Source: an uncultured Clostridia bacterium
Lineage (GTDB): Bacteria > Bacillota > Clostridia > UMGS1883
DNA: 64,000 nt
Assembly (NCBI GenBank): GCA_947626145.1
Contig: CANQRB010000001.1
Coordinates: forward strand, 186,001-250,000
Direction: 5' to 3'
Shown here: piece by piece, positions 1-9,500 of the stretch
Layout of the letters: every line of letters starts with the position of its first letter
How positions within the stretch are numbered: the stretch's first letter is position 1
Notes under the pieces: model-generated
Databases searched by the model: none
What the model was told of the DNA's origin: nothing
Seen by the model: only the letters and a program-made list of their open reading frames with translations
Made by a program: the position numbers and the translations under genes

Positions 1-40
1 CTATATTGGAAAAAAATCATAGTCTAATTTTGCACAAACT

Positions 41-532
41 TTACACTACCCCGCCATGCAGTTTCCGCAGTTTTTGCCAAATCACGGCGAAAAGCAGTGC
101 CACAAGGGCTCCGGTCAGGGCACCGAGGGTGTCGATGCACACGTCGCGAAGCTGACAGGTCCGCCCGGGAACAAAGTATTGATGGATCTCATCGGTAACG
201 GCATAGGCCATTGAAAAGACCACGGTCATTAGCAGGGCGCGTTCCTTACGGTACTGGCGGACAAGGTGCATCAGCCAAAAGCCCAAAAAGGCGTAAATGC
301 AGAAATGAGCGCATTTCCGCACAATAAACATCACCGATTCAACCAGCCCGTCCTGAGCGGCCAAGCTCATGCGTCTGAAACCCGGAAACAGACCGAAAAC
401 AAAGCGTATAAATGAGCCGCTGGTGTCATTGGAGGCCGTGGCATCCTGAGCGGAAAACATGAAGATCATCACGGCCGAAGCAAGCACAAATACCCAAAGT
501 ACGGTTTTTAAAGCTGTCCTTTTACTCATCAC
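41..532 (-). CDS. VanZ-like family membrane protein
   Basis: This 163-residue integral membrane protein has the VanZ pattern: a Cys-Ala-His-Phe 'RKCAHF' turn in the middle, followed by a helix and then 'TDEIHQYFVPGR' and 'DVCIDTLGALTGAL' near the C-terminus. About four hydrophobic segments can be seen, at residues 8-25, 70-90, 100-115 and 133-150. VanZ-family proteins sit in the plasma membrane; some contribute to teicoplanin resistance, but the biochemical role of most is unknown. The start used is a GTG that overlaps the TGA of the upstream GDSL gene by 4 bases; an ATG follows directly and may be the true start. The overlap suggests translational coupling with the GDSL hydrolase gene. Confidence 0.85.
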   Translation of the reverse strand: MMSKRTALKTVLWVFVLASAVMIFMFSAQDATASNDTSGSFIRFVFGLFPGFRRMSLAAQDGLVESVMFIVRKCAHFCIYAFLGFWLMHLVRQYRKERALLMTVVFSMAYAVTDEIHQYFVPGRTCQLRDVCIDTLGALTGALVALLFAVIWQKLRKLHGGVV

Positions 533-1593
533 AATTCGCCTTTCAACAGCAGTCCGCCGAGAACCTTTGCCACCGCTTCGCCGGCAAGGCCGTTGGGATG
601 GGCGTCCCCGGGATCACTCATATACTCGGGCCGCACACGGCCCGGCGTCTCAGCCTCCAGGATAGAGGCTATATCAAATACCTTCGGTGATATTTCTCCG
701 GCCAGCACGGCGCGGTTCACCTTCTGCCGCTGTTCCTCCTGCCAGGGATCCATATTGAAGGGCGGTATGGTGCATTGTATTATGTCAACCGCCGGTTTAT
801 TCCCACGAAGGAGCCGAGCCGTTGTCCTGAGACTTTCAATTATGTTCTCTCCGGTGCGTCCGCCGCTCTTTATGTCGTTGACGCCGAAGCATATTATTAC
901 CTTATCTCCGCTTTTCGCCAAATTGAGGAACAGTCCGTTTGCCGCGGCGTCGTAGGCTCTCGACCAGCCCATGCCCAGATTTATGACATTTACGGAAAGA
1001 GGCAGAGCAAGGGCGGTACGGTGAGCCCAGGCCTCATATTTATCCGTGGCCGTGCGGGTACCCTGCGTTATGCTGTCGCCGAAAAACACCAGCGTCCGGT
1101 CAAATCCGGCGTCACAGCCGATAAAGTTGGGCCGCAGCACGTTAAGTGTACGCAGACCGTTTTTGTAACCCGAGGAGGCGCTTTCGTCAGTGGATGGCAG
1201 CTCAAGCTCCTCCTCCGCCCTCACGCGGAGCCTCACGGACAGCCATGCGTTATCGGGTATGTTTACATAGATCCAGTCCGAGCTATATCCGTCGGTAACC
1301 GTCACCGACGGATCACCGCCAAAGGTCAGCGGTATTTCGACCTCCGGATTGCGGCTCACCATGGCGCCATAACCCACAGAAGCGGAAAGCACGGTAAATT
1401 TTCCGCCGGGCTTTTCCCTGACGGAGCAGCCGGTGGAGTATATTTTGTTGAAATACCGTATCATCACCTTCATCGGCCCACGCCGCCGAGGCAGGTACCA
1501 GCTCAGGAAGTCGGCCTCCTCCCCCGCCCTCATGGGTATAAAGTTGTTGTTGCCGGTGCCTGAAACGGTCAATGAGTACACGCCTTCAAGCAT
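529..1593 (-). CDS. SGNH/GDSL-type hydrolase
   Basis: This 354-residue protein carries the SGNH-hydrolase blocks in its second half: 'VFFGDSITQG' (block I with the nucleophile Ser), 'NLGMGWSRA' (Gly block), 'CFGVNDI' (Asn block) and 'DAHPNGLAGEAVAKVL' (Asp-x-x-His block). The first 150 residues or so form a beta-rich domain, probably carbohydrate-binding or an accessory domain. Enzymes of this class remove acyl groups from lipids or polysaccharides; the substrate here is unknown. The start ATG at 1593 is preceded by a strong AAAGGAGG site. The open frame runs further upstream, but only through the tRNA-Leu gene and its terminator, so the longer start is rejected. No signal peptide is seen. 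The gene is coupled to the VanZ-like gene. Confidence 0.85.
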   Translation of the reverse strand: MLEGVYSLTVSGTGNNNFIPMRAGEEADFLSWYLPRRRGPMKVMIRYFNKIYSTGCSVREKPGGKFTVLSASVGYGAMVSRNPEVEIPLTFGGDPSVTVTDGYSSDWIYVNIPDNAWLSVRLRVRAEEELELPSTDESASSGYKNGLRTLNVLRPNFIGCDAGFDRTLVFFGDSITQGTRTATDKYEAWAHRTALALPLSVNVINLGMGWSRAYDAAANGLFLNLAKSGDKVIICFGVNDIKSGGRTGENIIESLRTTARLLRGNKPAVDIIQCTIPPFNMDPWQEEQRQKVNRAVLAGEISPKVFDIASILEAETPGRVRPEYMSDPGDAHPNGLAGEAVAKVLGGLLLKGEL

Positions 1594-1620
1594 AAAGACG
1601 CCTCCTTTACGCTGCCTTAT

Positions 1621-1661
1621 CTTCAAAATATGGGAACCGTAAAGGTTCCCATATTTTGAAG
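1621..1661 (-). terminator. Perfect 18-bp hairpin after tRNA-Leu
   Basis: An 18-bp perfect inverted repeat (left arm CTTCAAAATATGGGAACC, 5-nt loop) starts 5 bases past the tRNA CCA end and lies before the GDSL gene's ribosome site. It probably ends tRNA transcription or protects its 3' end. A clean U-tract outside the stem is absent, so partial read-through into the GDSL gene is possible. Confidence 0.6.
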
Positions 1662-1666
1662 CAGTA

Positions 1667-1754
1667 TGGTGCTCGGGACCGGGATCGAACCGGTACGGCT
1701 TTATGGGCCGGGGGATTTTAAGTCCCCTGCGTCTACCTGTTCCGCCACTCGAGC
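1667..1754 (-). tRNA. tRNA-Leu (anticodon UAA)
   Basis: A class II tRNA with a long variable arm. The anticodon loop reads CTTAAAA (UAA), the T loop reads TTCGATC within a 5-bp stem, the D-arm carries the usual GGTAGACGC, and the 3' CCA is encoded (1667-1669 on the plus strand as TGG). The acceptor stem GCTCGAG/CCCGAGC contains one A6-C67 mismatch. A consensus promoter lies just upstream. Confidence 0.95.
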
Positions 1755-1771
1755 ATACCCAGCCTGTTTCT

Positions 1772-1800
1772 ATTATAATAAAAAAAGCCTGTTTTGTCAA
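1772..1800 (-). promoter_or_regulatory. Sigma-A promoter for tRNA-Leu
   Basis: Exact TTGACA (1800-1795) and TATAAT (1777-1772) on the minus strand are separated by 17 bases, placing the start site a few bases before the tRNA 5' end. Confidence 0.9.
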
Positions 1801-1819
1801 TACCCGCGAGGAAATTTCT

Positions 1820-1849
1820 TGCATAATTTAAGAACAGGCTTAATATACT
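1820..1849 (+). promoter_or_regulatory. Possible sigma-E-like promoter of spoIVA
   Basis: GCATAATT (1820-1827) and AATATACT (1842-1849) resemble the mother-cell sigma-E -35 and -10 elements with plausible spacing, about 70 bases upstream of spoIVA. The match is loose. The expectation that spoIVA is sigma-E controlled comes from Bacillus, not from this sequence. Confidence 0.3.
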
Positions 1850-1920
1850 TAGACAGAAGCGGACTGAAGAGAAAACCATTGAGCTTTGTTTATCATATTC
1901 GCGAAGGAGGGTGAAGCCTC

Positions 1921-3402
1921 ATGGCTTCTGCAAACAGTATTTACGCCGACATCGCCGAGCGCACCGGCGGCGACATCTACATCGGCGTGGTGGGCCCGGT
2001 GAGAACGGGCAAATCCACCTTTATCAAAAAATTCATGGACACCATAGTCATCCCCAACATTGACGACCAGCACCGGCGCGCCCGCACTCAGGATGAGCTG
2101 CCCCAGAGCGCGGCGGGCCGCACCATCATGACCACGGAGCCCAAATTTATCCCCAACGAGGCGGTCAGCATCGCCATAGACGAAAAGACGGATTTCCGGG
2201 TTCGGCTCATCGACTGTGTGGGCTATATCGTGGATTCCGCCAAGGGCCATACCGACGAGGACGGCCCCCGCATGGTGAGCACTCCATGGTTCGAGGAGGA
2301 CATCGAGTTCGACAAGGCGGCGGAGATAGGCACCAGAAAGGTGATTTGCGACCACAGCACCATCGGCATTGTAATGACGACGGACGGCAGCATATGCGAC
2401 ATTCCCAGGCCTGACTATGTCCCCGCCGAGGAGCGTGTCATAAAGGAGCTGAAGGATATCGACAAGCCCTTCATTATTGTCCTCAACTCCGCACGGCCGG
2501 CCGCGCCTCAGACTCAGAAGCTGCGGCAGGAGCTTGAGGAAAAATACTCCACTCCCGTGGTGGCCGTATCCTGCCTTGACCTGAGCGGCGGGGACATTGA
2601 GGAAATAATCCGTGCCGTGCTTTATGAGTTCCCCCTCAACGAGCTGAGCGTCGACCTGCCCGGCTGGATAGACGCCCTGCCCATGGATCACTATCTGAAG
2701 AAGTCTGTTTTCACCGCCGTAAGGGAGACTCTTCTGCCACTGTACAAGCTGAGCCAGATAAAAGAAGCAGTAAAGCTTCTGTGCGCCAACGAGTACATAA
2801 AAACAGCCTCGGTCGAGCGCATCAGCCCCGACCTTGGCAGCGGTCTGATAAGCATAACGGCCAACGACGGACTGTTCTACCGTGTGATAAGCGAAACAAC
2901 GGGCATCGAGCTCAAGGACGACGAGGCCCTTATTGCCTTCATCACCGAAATGGCCAAGGTCAAAAAGAAGTACAGCAAACTCGAATACGCCCTCCATGAG
3001 GTTGAGCAGACGGGCTACGGCATAGTTTTCCCCTCTATTGAGGAACTGACTCTCAAGGAGCCGGAAATCATGAAGCAGGGCGGTCGGTTCGGTGTGCGGC
3101 TCAAGGCCAGCGCCCCCAGCATCCACCTTATAAAGGCACAGATAGAGACGGAGATAAACCCCATAGTAGGCAGCGAAAAGCAGAGCGAGGATCTTATAAA
3201 CTACCTCATGTCCGAGTTCGAGAGCGATCCAATAAAGATCTGGGGCAGTAACATCTTCGGCAAATCCCTGCACGAGCTGGTTAACGAGGGACTAAACACC
3301 AAGCTCAGCAAAATGCCGTCCGAGGCCAGAGCCAAGCTTCAGGAAACTCTTGAAAAAATCATCAACGAGGGCTCCGGCGGGCTTATCTGCATAATTCTAT
3401 AA
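1921..3402 (+). CDS. spoIVA: Stage IV sporulation protein A (spore coat morphogenetic ATPase)
   Basis: SpoIVA is the cytoskeletal ATPase that polymerises on the outer forespore membrane in the mother cell and forms the basement layer for the spore coat; it also supports cortex assembly. The protein is 493 residues, essentially the family length (492 in B. subtilis). The P-loop GPVRTGKS is at residues 25-32, followed by the TRAFAC-like segment 'RLIDCVGYIVD'. The C-terminus ends in hydrophobic 'GLICIIL', the end that docks to SpoVM at the membrane in the family. The ATG is preceded by AAGGAGGG with normal spacing. The gene is monocistronic, with a terminator directly downstream. Confidence 0.97.
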   Translation: MASANSIYADIAERTGGDIYIGVVGPVRTGKSTFIKKFMDTIVIPNIDDQHRRARTQDELPQSAAGRTIMTTEPKFIPNEAVSIAIDEKTDFRVRLIDCVGYIVDSAKGHTDEDGPRMVSTPWFEEDIEFDKAAEIGTRKVICDHSTIGIVMTTDGSICDIPRPDYVPAEERVIKELKDIDKPFIIVLNSARPAAPQTQKLRQELEEKYSTPVVAVSCLDLSGGDIEEIIRAVLYEFPLNELSVDLPGWIDALPMDHYLKKSVFTAVRETLLPLYKLSQIKEAVKLLCANEYIKTASVERISPDLGSGLISITANDGLFYRVISETTGIELKDDEALIAFITEMAKVKKKYSKLEYALHEVEQTGYGIVFPSIEELTLKEPEIMKQGGRFGVRLKASAPSIHLIKAQIETEINPIVGSEKQSEDLINYLMSEFESDPIKIWGSNIFGKSLHELVNEGLNTKLSKMPSEARAKLQETLEKIINEGSGGLICIIL

Positions 3403-3421
3403 AATGATTTTATAAACTTTT

Positions 3422-3455
3422 CCACCCGGAGCGAAGGCTCCGGGCGGTTTAATTT
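3422..3455 (+). terminator. Rho-independent terminator of spoIVA
   Basis: Perfect 8-bp stem CCCGGAGC/GCTCCGGG (3425-3432 and 3437-3444) with a GAAG tetraloop, extended by flanking CC/GG and followed by a T-rich stretch. Confidence 0.85.
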
Positions 3456-3469
3456 TGTGATAATATATA

Positions 3470-3498
3470 TTGACATTCCCGGACAAAAAAGGTATAAT
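3470..3498 (+). promoter_or_regulatory. Consensus sigma-A promoter of the methionine synthase gene
   Basis: TTGACA (3470-3475) and TATAAT (3493-3498) have a 17-base spacer. The leader to the ATG at 3544 is only about 40 bases, so there is no room for a SAM or cobalamin riboswitch. Confidence 0.9.
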
Positions 3499-3543
3499 TA
3501 TAAAAACCGATAAAAGCGCCGTCGCGGCGGAACGGAGGCAGCC

Positions 3544-5883
3544 ATGACTATATTCGAAAACAGAAGATACATATTTGACGGAGGCTTCGGCACCATGCTC
3601 CAGAAAAACGGTATGGAACCGGGAGCCGTTCCCGAGGAGCTGAACGTCACCGACCCGGAAATGATTCGCTCGATCCACCGGGCCTACCGTGAGGCCGGAG
3701 CAGAGATAATGACCACCAACACCTTCGGGGCCAATCCCATAAAACTGAAGAGCAAATATTCTCTTAAAGAAATAATCCGTTCAGCCGTGGAAAACGCCCG
3801 CAGCGCCGGTGGGCTCGTGGCCCTGGACATAGGCCCCACCGGCGCCCTGCTGAAGCCAGTGGGCGAGCTGGACTTCGAGGACGCATACGCCGCCTTTCAT
3901 GAGGTGGCAAGACTGGGGGCCGAGGCGGGAGCCGATTTAATCGTTATTGAAACCATGAGCGACACCCTTGAGGCCAAAGCCGCAATCCTTGCGGCAAAGG
4001 ACGCCTGCACTCTTCCGGTCTTTGCCACAATGACTTTTGACGAAAAGGGCAAATCCCTGACGGGAGCCGACCCTGAGTGCATGGCCGCAATATTTGAGGG
4101 CCTTGGAGCGGACGCGTTGGGCATAAACTGCGGCCTTGGCCCGGCCCTTATACTGCCTCTGACAGAAAGGCTGACGGCGGTGAGCTCCACTCCCCTGCTT
4201 ATTCAGGCCAACGCCGGCCTGCCTCAGGTGGTAAACGGAGAGACGGTCTATGACGTCGGGCCGGAGGAGTTCGGCATCTGGGCCGCAAAGCTGGCAAAAC
4301 TTGGAGTACAGTTCATCGGCGGCTGCTGCGGAACAACACCCGCTCACATAAAGGAAATTGTAAAAAGCACCGAAAACATTCCGTTCGCGCCGCCATCAAG
4401 GAAAAATCTTCGCGTCTGCGCCTCCTATTCCCACGCCCTCACCGTAGGCGATGCGCCGGTAATCATCGGCGAACGCATCAATCCAACCGGCAAGAAAAAA
4501 TTCCGCGAGGCCCTGAAAAATCGGGATTTTGACTATATATTGGGCGATGCGGCGGCTCAGGCGGCGGCCGGAGCCCAAGCCCTCGACGTGAATGTCGGTT
4601 CGCCCGACATCGACGAAACCGCCATGATGAGAGAAATCGTACCGCGGCTCCAGGCCGTCACCGATCTCCCGCTGCAGATCGACAGCTCCTCCCCCGCCGC
4701 CCTGGAAGCGGCCATGCGGGTGTATAACGGCAAGCCCATCGTCAACTCAGTTAACGGCAAAAAAGAGGTAATGGACGCGGTTTTCCCGCTGGTGAAGAAA
4801 TACGGCGGCATGGTGGTGGGGCTTACCCTTGACGAGGCCGGCATACCCGACACAGCCGAGGGGCGCTTCGCTATTGCCGAAAGGATAGTTAAGCGTGCGG
4901 CGGAGTACGGCATCGGCACCCACGATATAATAATCGACGCGCTGACAATGACGGTGGCCACCGACGATATGGCGGCGGAAAAAACCCTCGCCGCGCTGAA
5001 GATGATAAAGTCGCGTCTCGGCGTGGCTATGGTGCTGGGAGTCTCTAACATTTCATTCGGCCTGCCATGCCGTCCGGCGGTAAACGCCGCTTTTCTGGAC
5101 ATGGCGGTGAAGGCCGGGCTGGACTGTGCCATATACAACCCAATGTCCCCCCGGAGCAGTGACGATCCCGCCGCGCTAAAAATGCTGCGGGGCGAGGATC
5201 CCGGCTGCGAGGCCTATATTGCCGCCTGCGCCGCCGCCGAACAGTCAGCCGCACAGCAAACGTCGGAGCTCAGCCTTCGGCAGCTCATCGCCACCGGCCA
5301 GAAGGAACGCTCCTATGAGGCGGCGAAGGAAATGCTTAAAAAACTCCCGGCGCTCGAGCTGATAAACGGCCATATAATTCCCGCCCTGAACGCCGTGGGC
5401 GAAGGCTTTGAAAAAGGCAAACTGTTTCTGCCTCAGCTGATGAGCGGGGCCGACAGCGCAAAACGGGCCTTTGACGCCGTCCGTGAAGCGGCGGAAAACC
5501 GCGGCGCCGACGCCGGAACGATCGTGCTGGCCACGGTCAAGGGCGACATTCACGACATTGGCAAAAACATAGTAAAACTCCTGCTCCAAAATTACGGCTA
5601 CAATGTAATCGACTTGGGCCGGGACGTGGATATAGAGCTGATCCTCAGCACCCTGCGGGAAACCGGCGCTCCCCTTCTGGGCCTCAGCGCTCTGATGACC
5701 ACAACCGTAGTCAGCATGGAAAGAACCATAAAGGCCGTCCGTGACGCCGGATTTGACTGCAAAATAGTTGTGGGCGGAGCTGTGCTCACCGAGGGCTACG
5801 CCATGGAAATAGGGGCCGACTATTACGCCAAGGACGCGCTGGTGACGGTTTCGATAGCAAATAAACTGTTTGGGAGGGAATAA
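3544..5883 (+). CDS. metH: Cobalamin-dependent methionine synthase, short form (Hcy, pterin and B12 modules)
   Basis: The enzyme transfers the methyl group of 5-methyltetrahydrofolate to homocysteine through cobalamin. Residues 1-290 form the homocysteine-binding barrel with zinc-binding Cys in 'GINCGLGP' and 'IGGCCGTTP'. Residues 310-560 form the pterin-binding (DHPS-like) barrel starting at 'VIIGERINPTGKKKF'. Residues 570-779 hold the helical cap and B12-binding domain with the ligand motif 'GDIHDIGKN' near residue 667. At 779 residues it lacks the C-terminal AdoMet reactivation domain of the E. coli-type enzyme (about 1200 residues), as is usual in anaerobic Clostridia, so reductive reactivation must come from another protein. 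The ATG at 3544 follows GGAGG. It is co-transcribed with the flavoprotein gene that begins two bases after its stop. Confidence 0.93.
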   Translation: MTIFENRRYIFDGGFGTMLQKNGMEPGAVPEELNVTDPEMIRSIHRAYREAGAEIMTTNTFGANPIKLKSKYSLKEIIRSAVENARSAGGLVALDIGPTGALLKPVGELDFEDAYAAFHEVARLGAEAGADLIVIETMSDTLEAKAAILAAKDACTLPVFATMTFDEKGKSLTGADPECMAAIFEGLGADALGINCGLGPALILPLTERLTAVSSTPLLIQANAGLPQVVNGETVYDVGPEEFGIWAAKLAKLGVQFIGGCCGTTPAHIKEIVKSTENIPFAPPSRKNLRVCASYSHALTVGDAPVIIGERINPTGKKKFREALKNRDFDYILGDAAAQAAAGAQALDVNVGSPDIDETAMMREIVPRLQAVTDLPLQIDSSSPAALEAAMRVYNGKPIVNSVNGKKEVMDAVFPLVKKYGGMVVGLTLDEAGIPDTAEGRFAIAERIVKRAAEYGIGTHDIIIDALTMTVATDDMAAEKTLAALKMIKSRLGVAMVLGVSNISFGLPCRPAVNAAFLDMAVKAGLDCAIYNPMSPRSSDDPAALKMLRGEDPGCEAYIAACAAAEQSAAQQTSELSLRQLIATGQKERSYEAAKEMLKKLPALELINGHIIPALNAVGEGFEKGKLFLPQLMSGADSAKRAFDAVREAAENRGADAGTIVLATVKGDIHDIGKNIVKLLLQNYGYNVIDLGRDVDIELILSTLRETGAPLLGLSALMTTTVVSMERTIKAVRDAGFDCKIVVGGAVLTEGYAMEIGADYYAKDALVTVSIANKLFGRE

Positions 5884-5884
5884 T

Positions 5885-6340
5885 ATGAGAAGGAAGGACC
5901 GTGAACAGACCCGCGAGTTCGGGCTGGAGCTGATCGACCGCTGTGAATACGGGGTCATGGCCCTTATCGACAGCGAGGGCAAGCCTTACGCCGTGGCTCT
6001 CAATTTGGTACGGGACGGGGAAAAGCTCTATTTCCACTGCGCAATGGACGGGAAAAAGACCGGCAGTCTGCGGGAAAATCCGGAGGTGTGCATTTCCTTT
6101 ACCGGCGGCGTAAAGCCGGTGCCGGACAAGTTCACCACTTTGTACCGTTCGGCCATAGTACGGGGCCGTGCTACAGAGGTAACAGACACGAATGAAAAAA
6201 TCCACGGTTTGCGTTTGCTGTGCGAAAAGCTGGATGCCACGAACATGGCGGATTTTGACAACGCCTTAGAGCGCAGCCTCCACCGCACCGCCGTGTGGCG
6301 CATAGACATCGACGAGGTCACCGCAAAGGAAAAGAAATAA
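5885..6340 (+). CDS. Pyridoxamine 5'-phosphate oxidase family flavoprotein (NimA-like)
   Basis: A 151-residue split-barrel flavin-binding protein. The N-terminal 'EYGVMALIDSEGKPYAVALN' and the later 'LYFHCAMDGKK' are typical of the PNPOx-like/NimA group of FMN- or F420-type oxidoreductases, some of which reduce nitroimidazoles. The physiological substrate is unknown. The ATG at 5885 lies one base after the methionine synthase stop and uses the GGGAGG at the end of that gene as ribosome site, implying coupling. A bidirectional hairpin follows. Confidence 0.85.
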   Translation: MRRKDREQTREFGLELIDRCEYGVMALIDSEGKPYAVALNLVRDGEKLYFHCAMDGKKTGSLRENPEVCISFTGGVKPVPDKFTTLYRSAIVRGRATEVTDTNEKIHGLRLLCEKLDATNMADFDNALERSLHRTAVWRIDIDEVTAKEKK

Positions 6341-6348
6341 ACACAGTC

Positions 6349-6382
6349 AAAAAATCATCCGGGAGCTACCGGATGATTTTTT
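6349..6382. terminator. Bidirectional terminator between convergent genes
   Basis: 14-bp perfect stem AAAAAATCATCCGG/CCGGATGATTTTTT with a 6-nt loop. A tract and T tract on the two sides let it serve both the rightward flavoprotein gene and the leftward small-peptide gene. Confidence 0.9.
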
Positions 6383-6395
6383 GATAGAAAATTTA

Positions 6396-6557
6396 TTACT
6401 TGCCGGCCCAGTATTTCTGCTTGTCGGCGTCGCTGCGGTCTGTGTCCTTGATGGAGTAAACTATTTTAGTGTTGGTCTGCACTAAATTGGAGGACATAAC
6501 GGCCTCCACAGCGGCCAACTGAACAGCCTTTACTTCCGGGGCGTTGAACTTTTTCAT
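6396..6557 (-). CDS. Small 53-residue protein of unknown function
   Basis: A short open frame with a strong ribosome site (AGGAGG, 8-9 bases before ATG) begins 18 bases after the stop of the LamG protein gene and ends just before a good terminator. The peptide opens with 'MKKFNAPEVKAVQLAAVEAV' and ends 'DKQKYWAGK'. It contains no Cys and no signal peptide. Short proteins with a similar charged 'MKK-(Y/F)-x-x-P-E-V' opening are, from memory, common beside secreted proteins and peptide loci in Clostridia; I do not know a function. It could be a leader-like precursor peptide, but no maturation enzyme is visible nearby. Codon structure and ribosome site make a real gene likely. Confidence 0.7.
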   Translation of the reverse strand: MKKFNAPEVKAVQLAAVEAVMSSNLVQTNTKIVYSIKDTDRSDADKQKYWAGK

Positions 6558-6575
6558 TTTGAACATCCTCCTTTT

Positions 6576-9500
6576 TTACAGCTCGGGAATGAAATCCTGA
6601 GCGGCGTCCGCGTCTTCGGCGTCTGCGTCGGCCATCTCGGTGGGTACGAACTCAAGGTTCACTGCCTCGAGGGCCAGCATAACGGCCTCAGCACTGGCGG
6701 CGTCATTTATCGTGATAGTATCTTCGGTCACCGCAATGGCGTCGGCGGGAGTGGTGATATTGCCATCCTCGCCCTTAACAGCGTAGGTCATGGCGTCCTT
6801 GGTGAACCTCAGACCGAGATCGAAAGCGTCCTTATTAAGGGTAATTGTCTTGTCGGTCTTTGTCATTACCTTTTTAGCCTCGTCGGTGAGGTTGCCATTT
6901 TCGTCAACGAAGATACCGCCGTTGGCGAGAATGGAATTGACAGCGGCGAGCTGCTCGGCGTTTATCTGACCTTCGATGGTCGCGTCGGCGATAGCTTTCT
7001 CAAGAGCGGTCATAACAAGGCTGTAGATGGCCTCCTTTTCGGTGGGCTCACCCTTGAATACCGCGCCCTCAAATTCAACCGTGGGAGTGGCAACATAAGT
7101 GAGATTGGTGTTGGGAGTGGTAAGTCCGATACCGCTGTTCTCACCGGGCGTAAAGGTTCCGCTGAAGGTTTTGCCGTCAGAGGAAACAACAGTCGCACCG
7201 TAAGCGGCGTTTTCAACGGCAGTTACGTCACTTGCGATATAGTCGATAGTGAACGCGCCCTCATTCCAGCCAAGAGCGGCTTTAAGAGCGGGCACCTCGG
7301 GAGGAGTAACTACCTTCTCGTCAACAATGTAGGGCTTGTATGCGCTGTTGGCGTAAGAAGCACCGGCCACAGCAATGTCATGCTCCTCAAAATCTATTGC
7401 AAGTACTATTTTATCACCTGTACACTCATGGAGGTCGACGGTATAGCTGTTAAACTTATTCGCGGAGGGATGGATACCGGTTGCTCCGCCTATCCTTACC
7501 GCGCCGAGCTTTTCCTTCCAATTATCTAAGGTGTATTCGTCAGCAACCAACTGTCCGTCTACAACCTTTGCGGGATCGATTCTGTATACATTTACTTTGT
7601 ATACTTCGCTACTGGCCGTGCTGTTTACACGAGGATAATACACATTGAGCGCGGCGCTTGCAAGCACCTTGCCGCTCTCAACAGTGGGCGCATCAAATGT
7701 CATGAATACAGTATTTCTGCCATTGGCTCCCCATCCAAGAGGTCCGCAGGCATAGCCGTCGCTGTCCTCGACACCGAGTTTGTTGGACAAGAACATGTAA
7801 CCGAATACATCGGCGGTTTTAACGCTTATGTAGCTGAAGGTGACAGTCTTTGCAGCATCGTCCACCACGGGCGCGCCGCTTACTGCATAATTGTTTATCG
7901 CGGGGACATCGGCCTTTTCAGCGGCAGCTTTGTTAAGGAACTTCTTTTTATAGCTCTTGAAGCCCTCGATATCCTTGCCGTCACACTGAGCCTTAACGGT
8001 GTACTCGGTATAGCCCTCTGTCCACGAAATGCGGAAATTAGAGACATCTATAGCATTTTCCGTAGAGCCGTTGTCCAAAACAACAAGCGTGTCAAGCTGA
8101 TAATCTTCAAGTTGACTTCTATAAGTTATTCCTTGTTTATTTTGAAGTACCTTACCTGTCTCGTCCCTTATTTCTACATCATAGGTCTGCGCGGCAGTGT
8201 CGGTTGAAATAAGGAAATGATAGGTATTGCCTGCGGTTACAGTTTTTTCAATCACAGTTGTTCCATTAGAGCCGTCCCATGTTCGTACATTCAAGCCCTC
8301 GCTGTTGACCTGAATCGATACCGCGTCGCCTGTGCCGCCAAAAATCGGATAATTATCATTGCCATTTAATGTCTTGCTTCCCTTCTGGGCAATAGTGATA
8401 GTGCTGTTGCCAAGAGCATTGAACCTTGCGTCAAACTCAAATACAACCTTGCCCTTTACGGGATTGAACATTTTAGCAGACGCGCCATTTCCCGCCTGTC
8501 CTTTTGTTGCCGTTATAGTTTCATTCGCCAAGGCATCATCGTCACACTGGAGCTTTGTAACGCTCACTTCCGGAGTTCCTAAAGAAGCATATTCGCTGTC
8601 AAGTGTGCCGGTAATTGTTACAGGTTCACCGTAATTGGCGGTTTCAAGAAGCGTCTTGTCCCATGTCACATCAACATCAAGGGTAACGCCGTCCTGGTCA
8701 GTCCCAAGAGTCACCTTTTGAGGAAGGGGCGCCTCGTTACCTTCGATATATGTTACACCGTCAACAGGCTTTATATCCGTGGCTTTGGCCTTAGTCTTTT
8801 CATACTCTACTTCAGCGGTATCTCCCTTTGCGGTTCTATTGGTTTCACCTACCAGATTATAGGGAATACCGTCATAAATAACGGTCTCCGGCACGGTGAA
8901 GGACGCTTCATCGGAGAAATATTCAACGATCTGCTTCTGAAGCTCCACCTCACCGGCCATATAGCTTACCGTCAAGGTCTTTTTAGCGCTGAGCAGTGCC
9001 TTTACCTCTTCGGCAGTCAGAGCCTTGTTATAAATACGCACATCGGCCATGCCGCCTTGAAGCTCGGGGTTATCGCCGTTATTCCACACATTATGTCCGA
9101 GGAGAATTGTTGCCCCTGTAAGAGTAGACGGAGCTGTGCTTGTGTCAAATTCCTGATCTGTTGCGCTATCCTTACCACGGGTTCCGTTGGTAAGCGGCTC
9201 ACCGTTTATGTAAACGGTGGCCTTCTTTTGATTCGTAAGGTCAAATGTCGCTGTGACAAGGGCCCACTTATCCTTTGTGGCGTCTAAATTATTATACTCA
9301 TAATAAATGCGGTTTCTGTCAGGCCTGTACTGAACAGTCATAAGCTTGCCTGTCATCTGGAGCAGCATTCTGTTTGTGGTACCGTTAGCGATATCCCAAA
9401 ACGCGACAGCCTTGCCGTCCATATTGTACTTGGAATCCTGCTTTACCCACATGGAAACGGTATAGTCACCCGTAAGCTGTTTAACCAGCTCATTGGGCAA

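Noticed and set aside
1786-1843. An inverted repeat AAGCCTGTT ... AACAGGCTT upstream of spoIVA
   Set aside because: The arms are about 40 bases apart, one lies inside the tRNA promoter spacer, and no regulator or terminator role can be supported.
1849-3273. A long minus-strand open frame opposite spoIVA, and similar ones opposite the hydrogenase genes (30697-34289) and alaS (39822-41555)
   Set aside because: All are antisense to genes with clear motifs; amino-acid composition is atypical and no start signal is present.
3499-3543. A SAM or cobalamin riboswitch ahead of the methionine synthase gene
   Set aside because: The leader from the consensus promoter to the ATG is only about 40 bases and has none of the conserved aptamer motifs.
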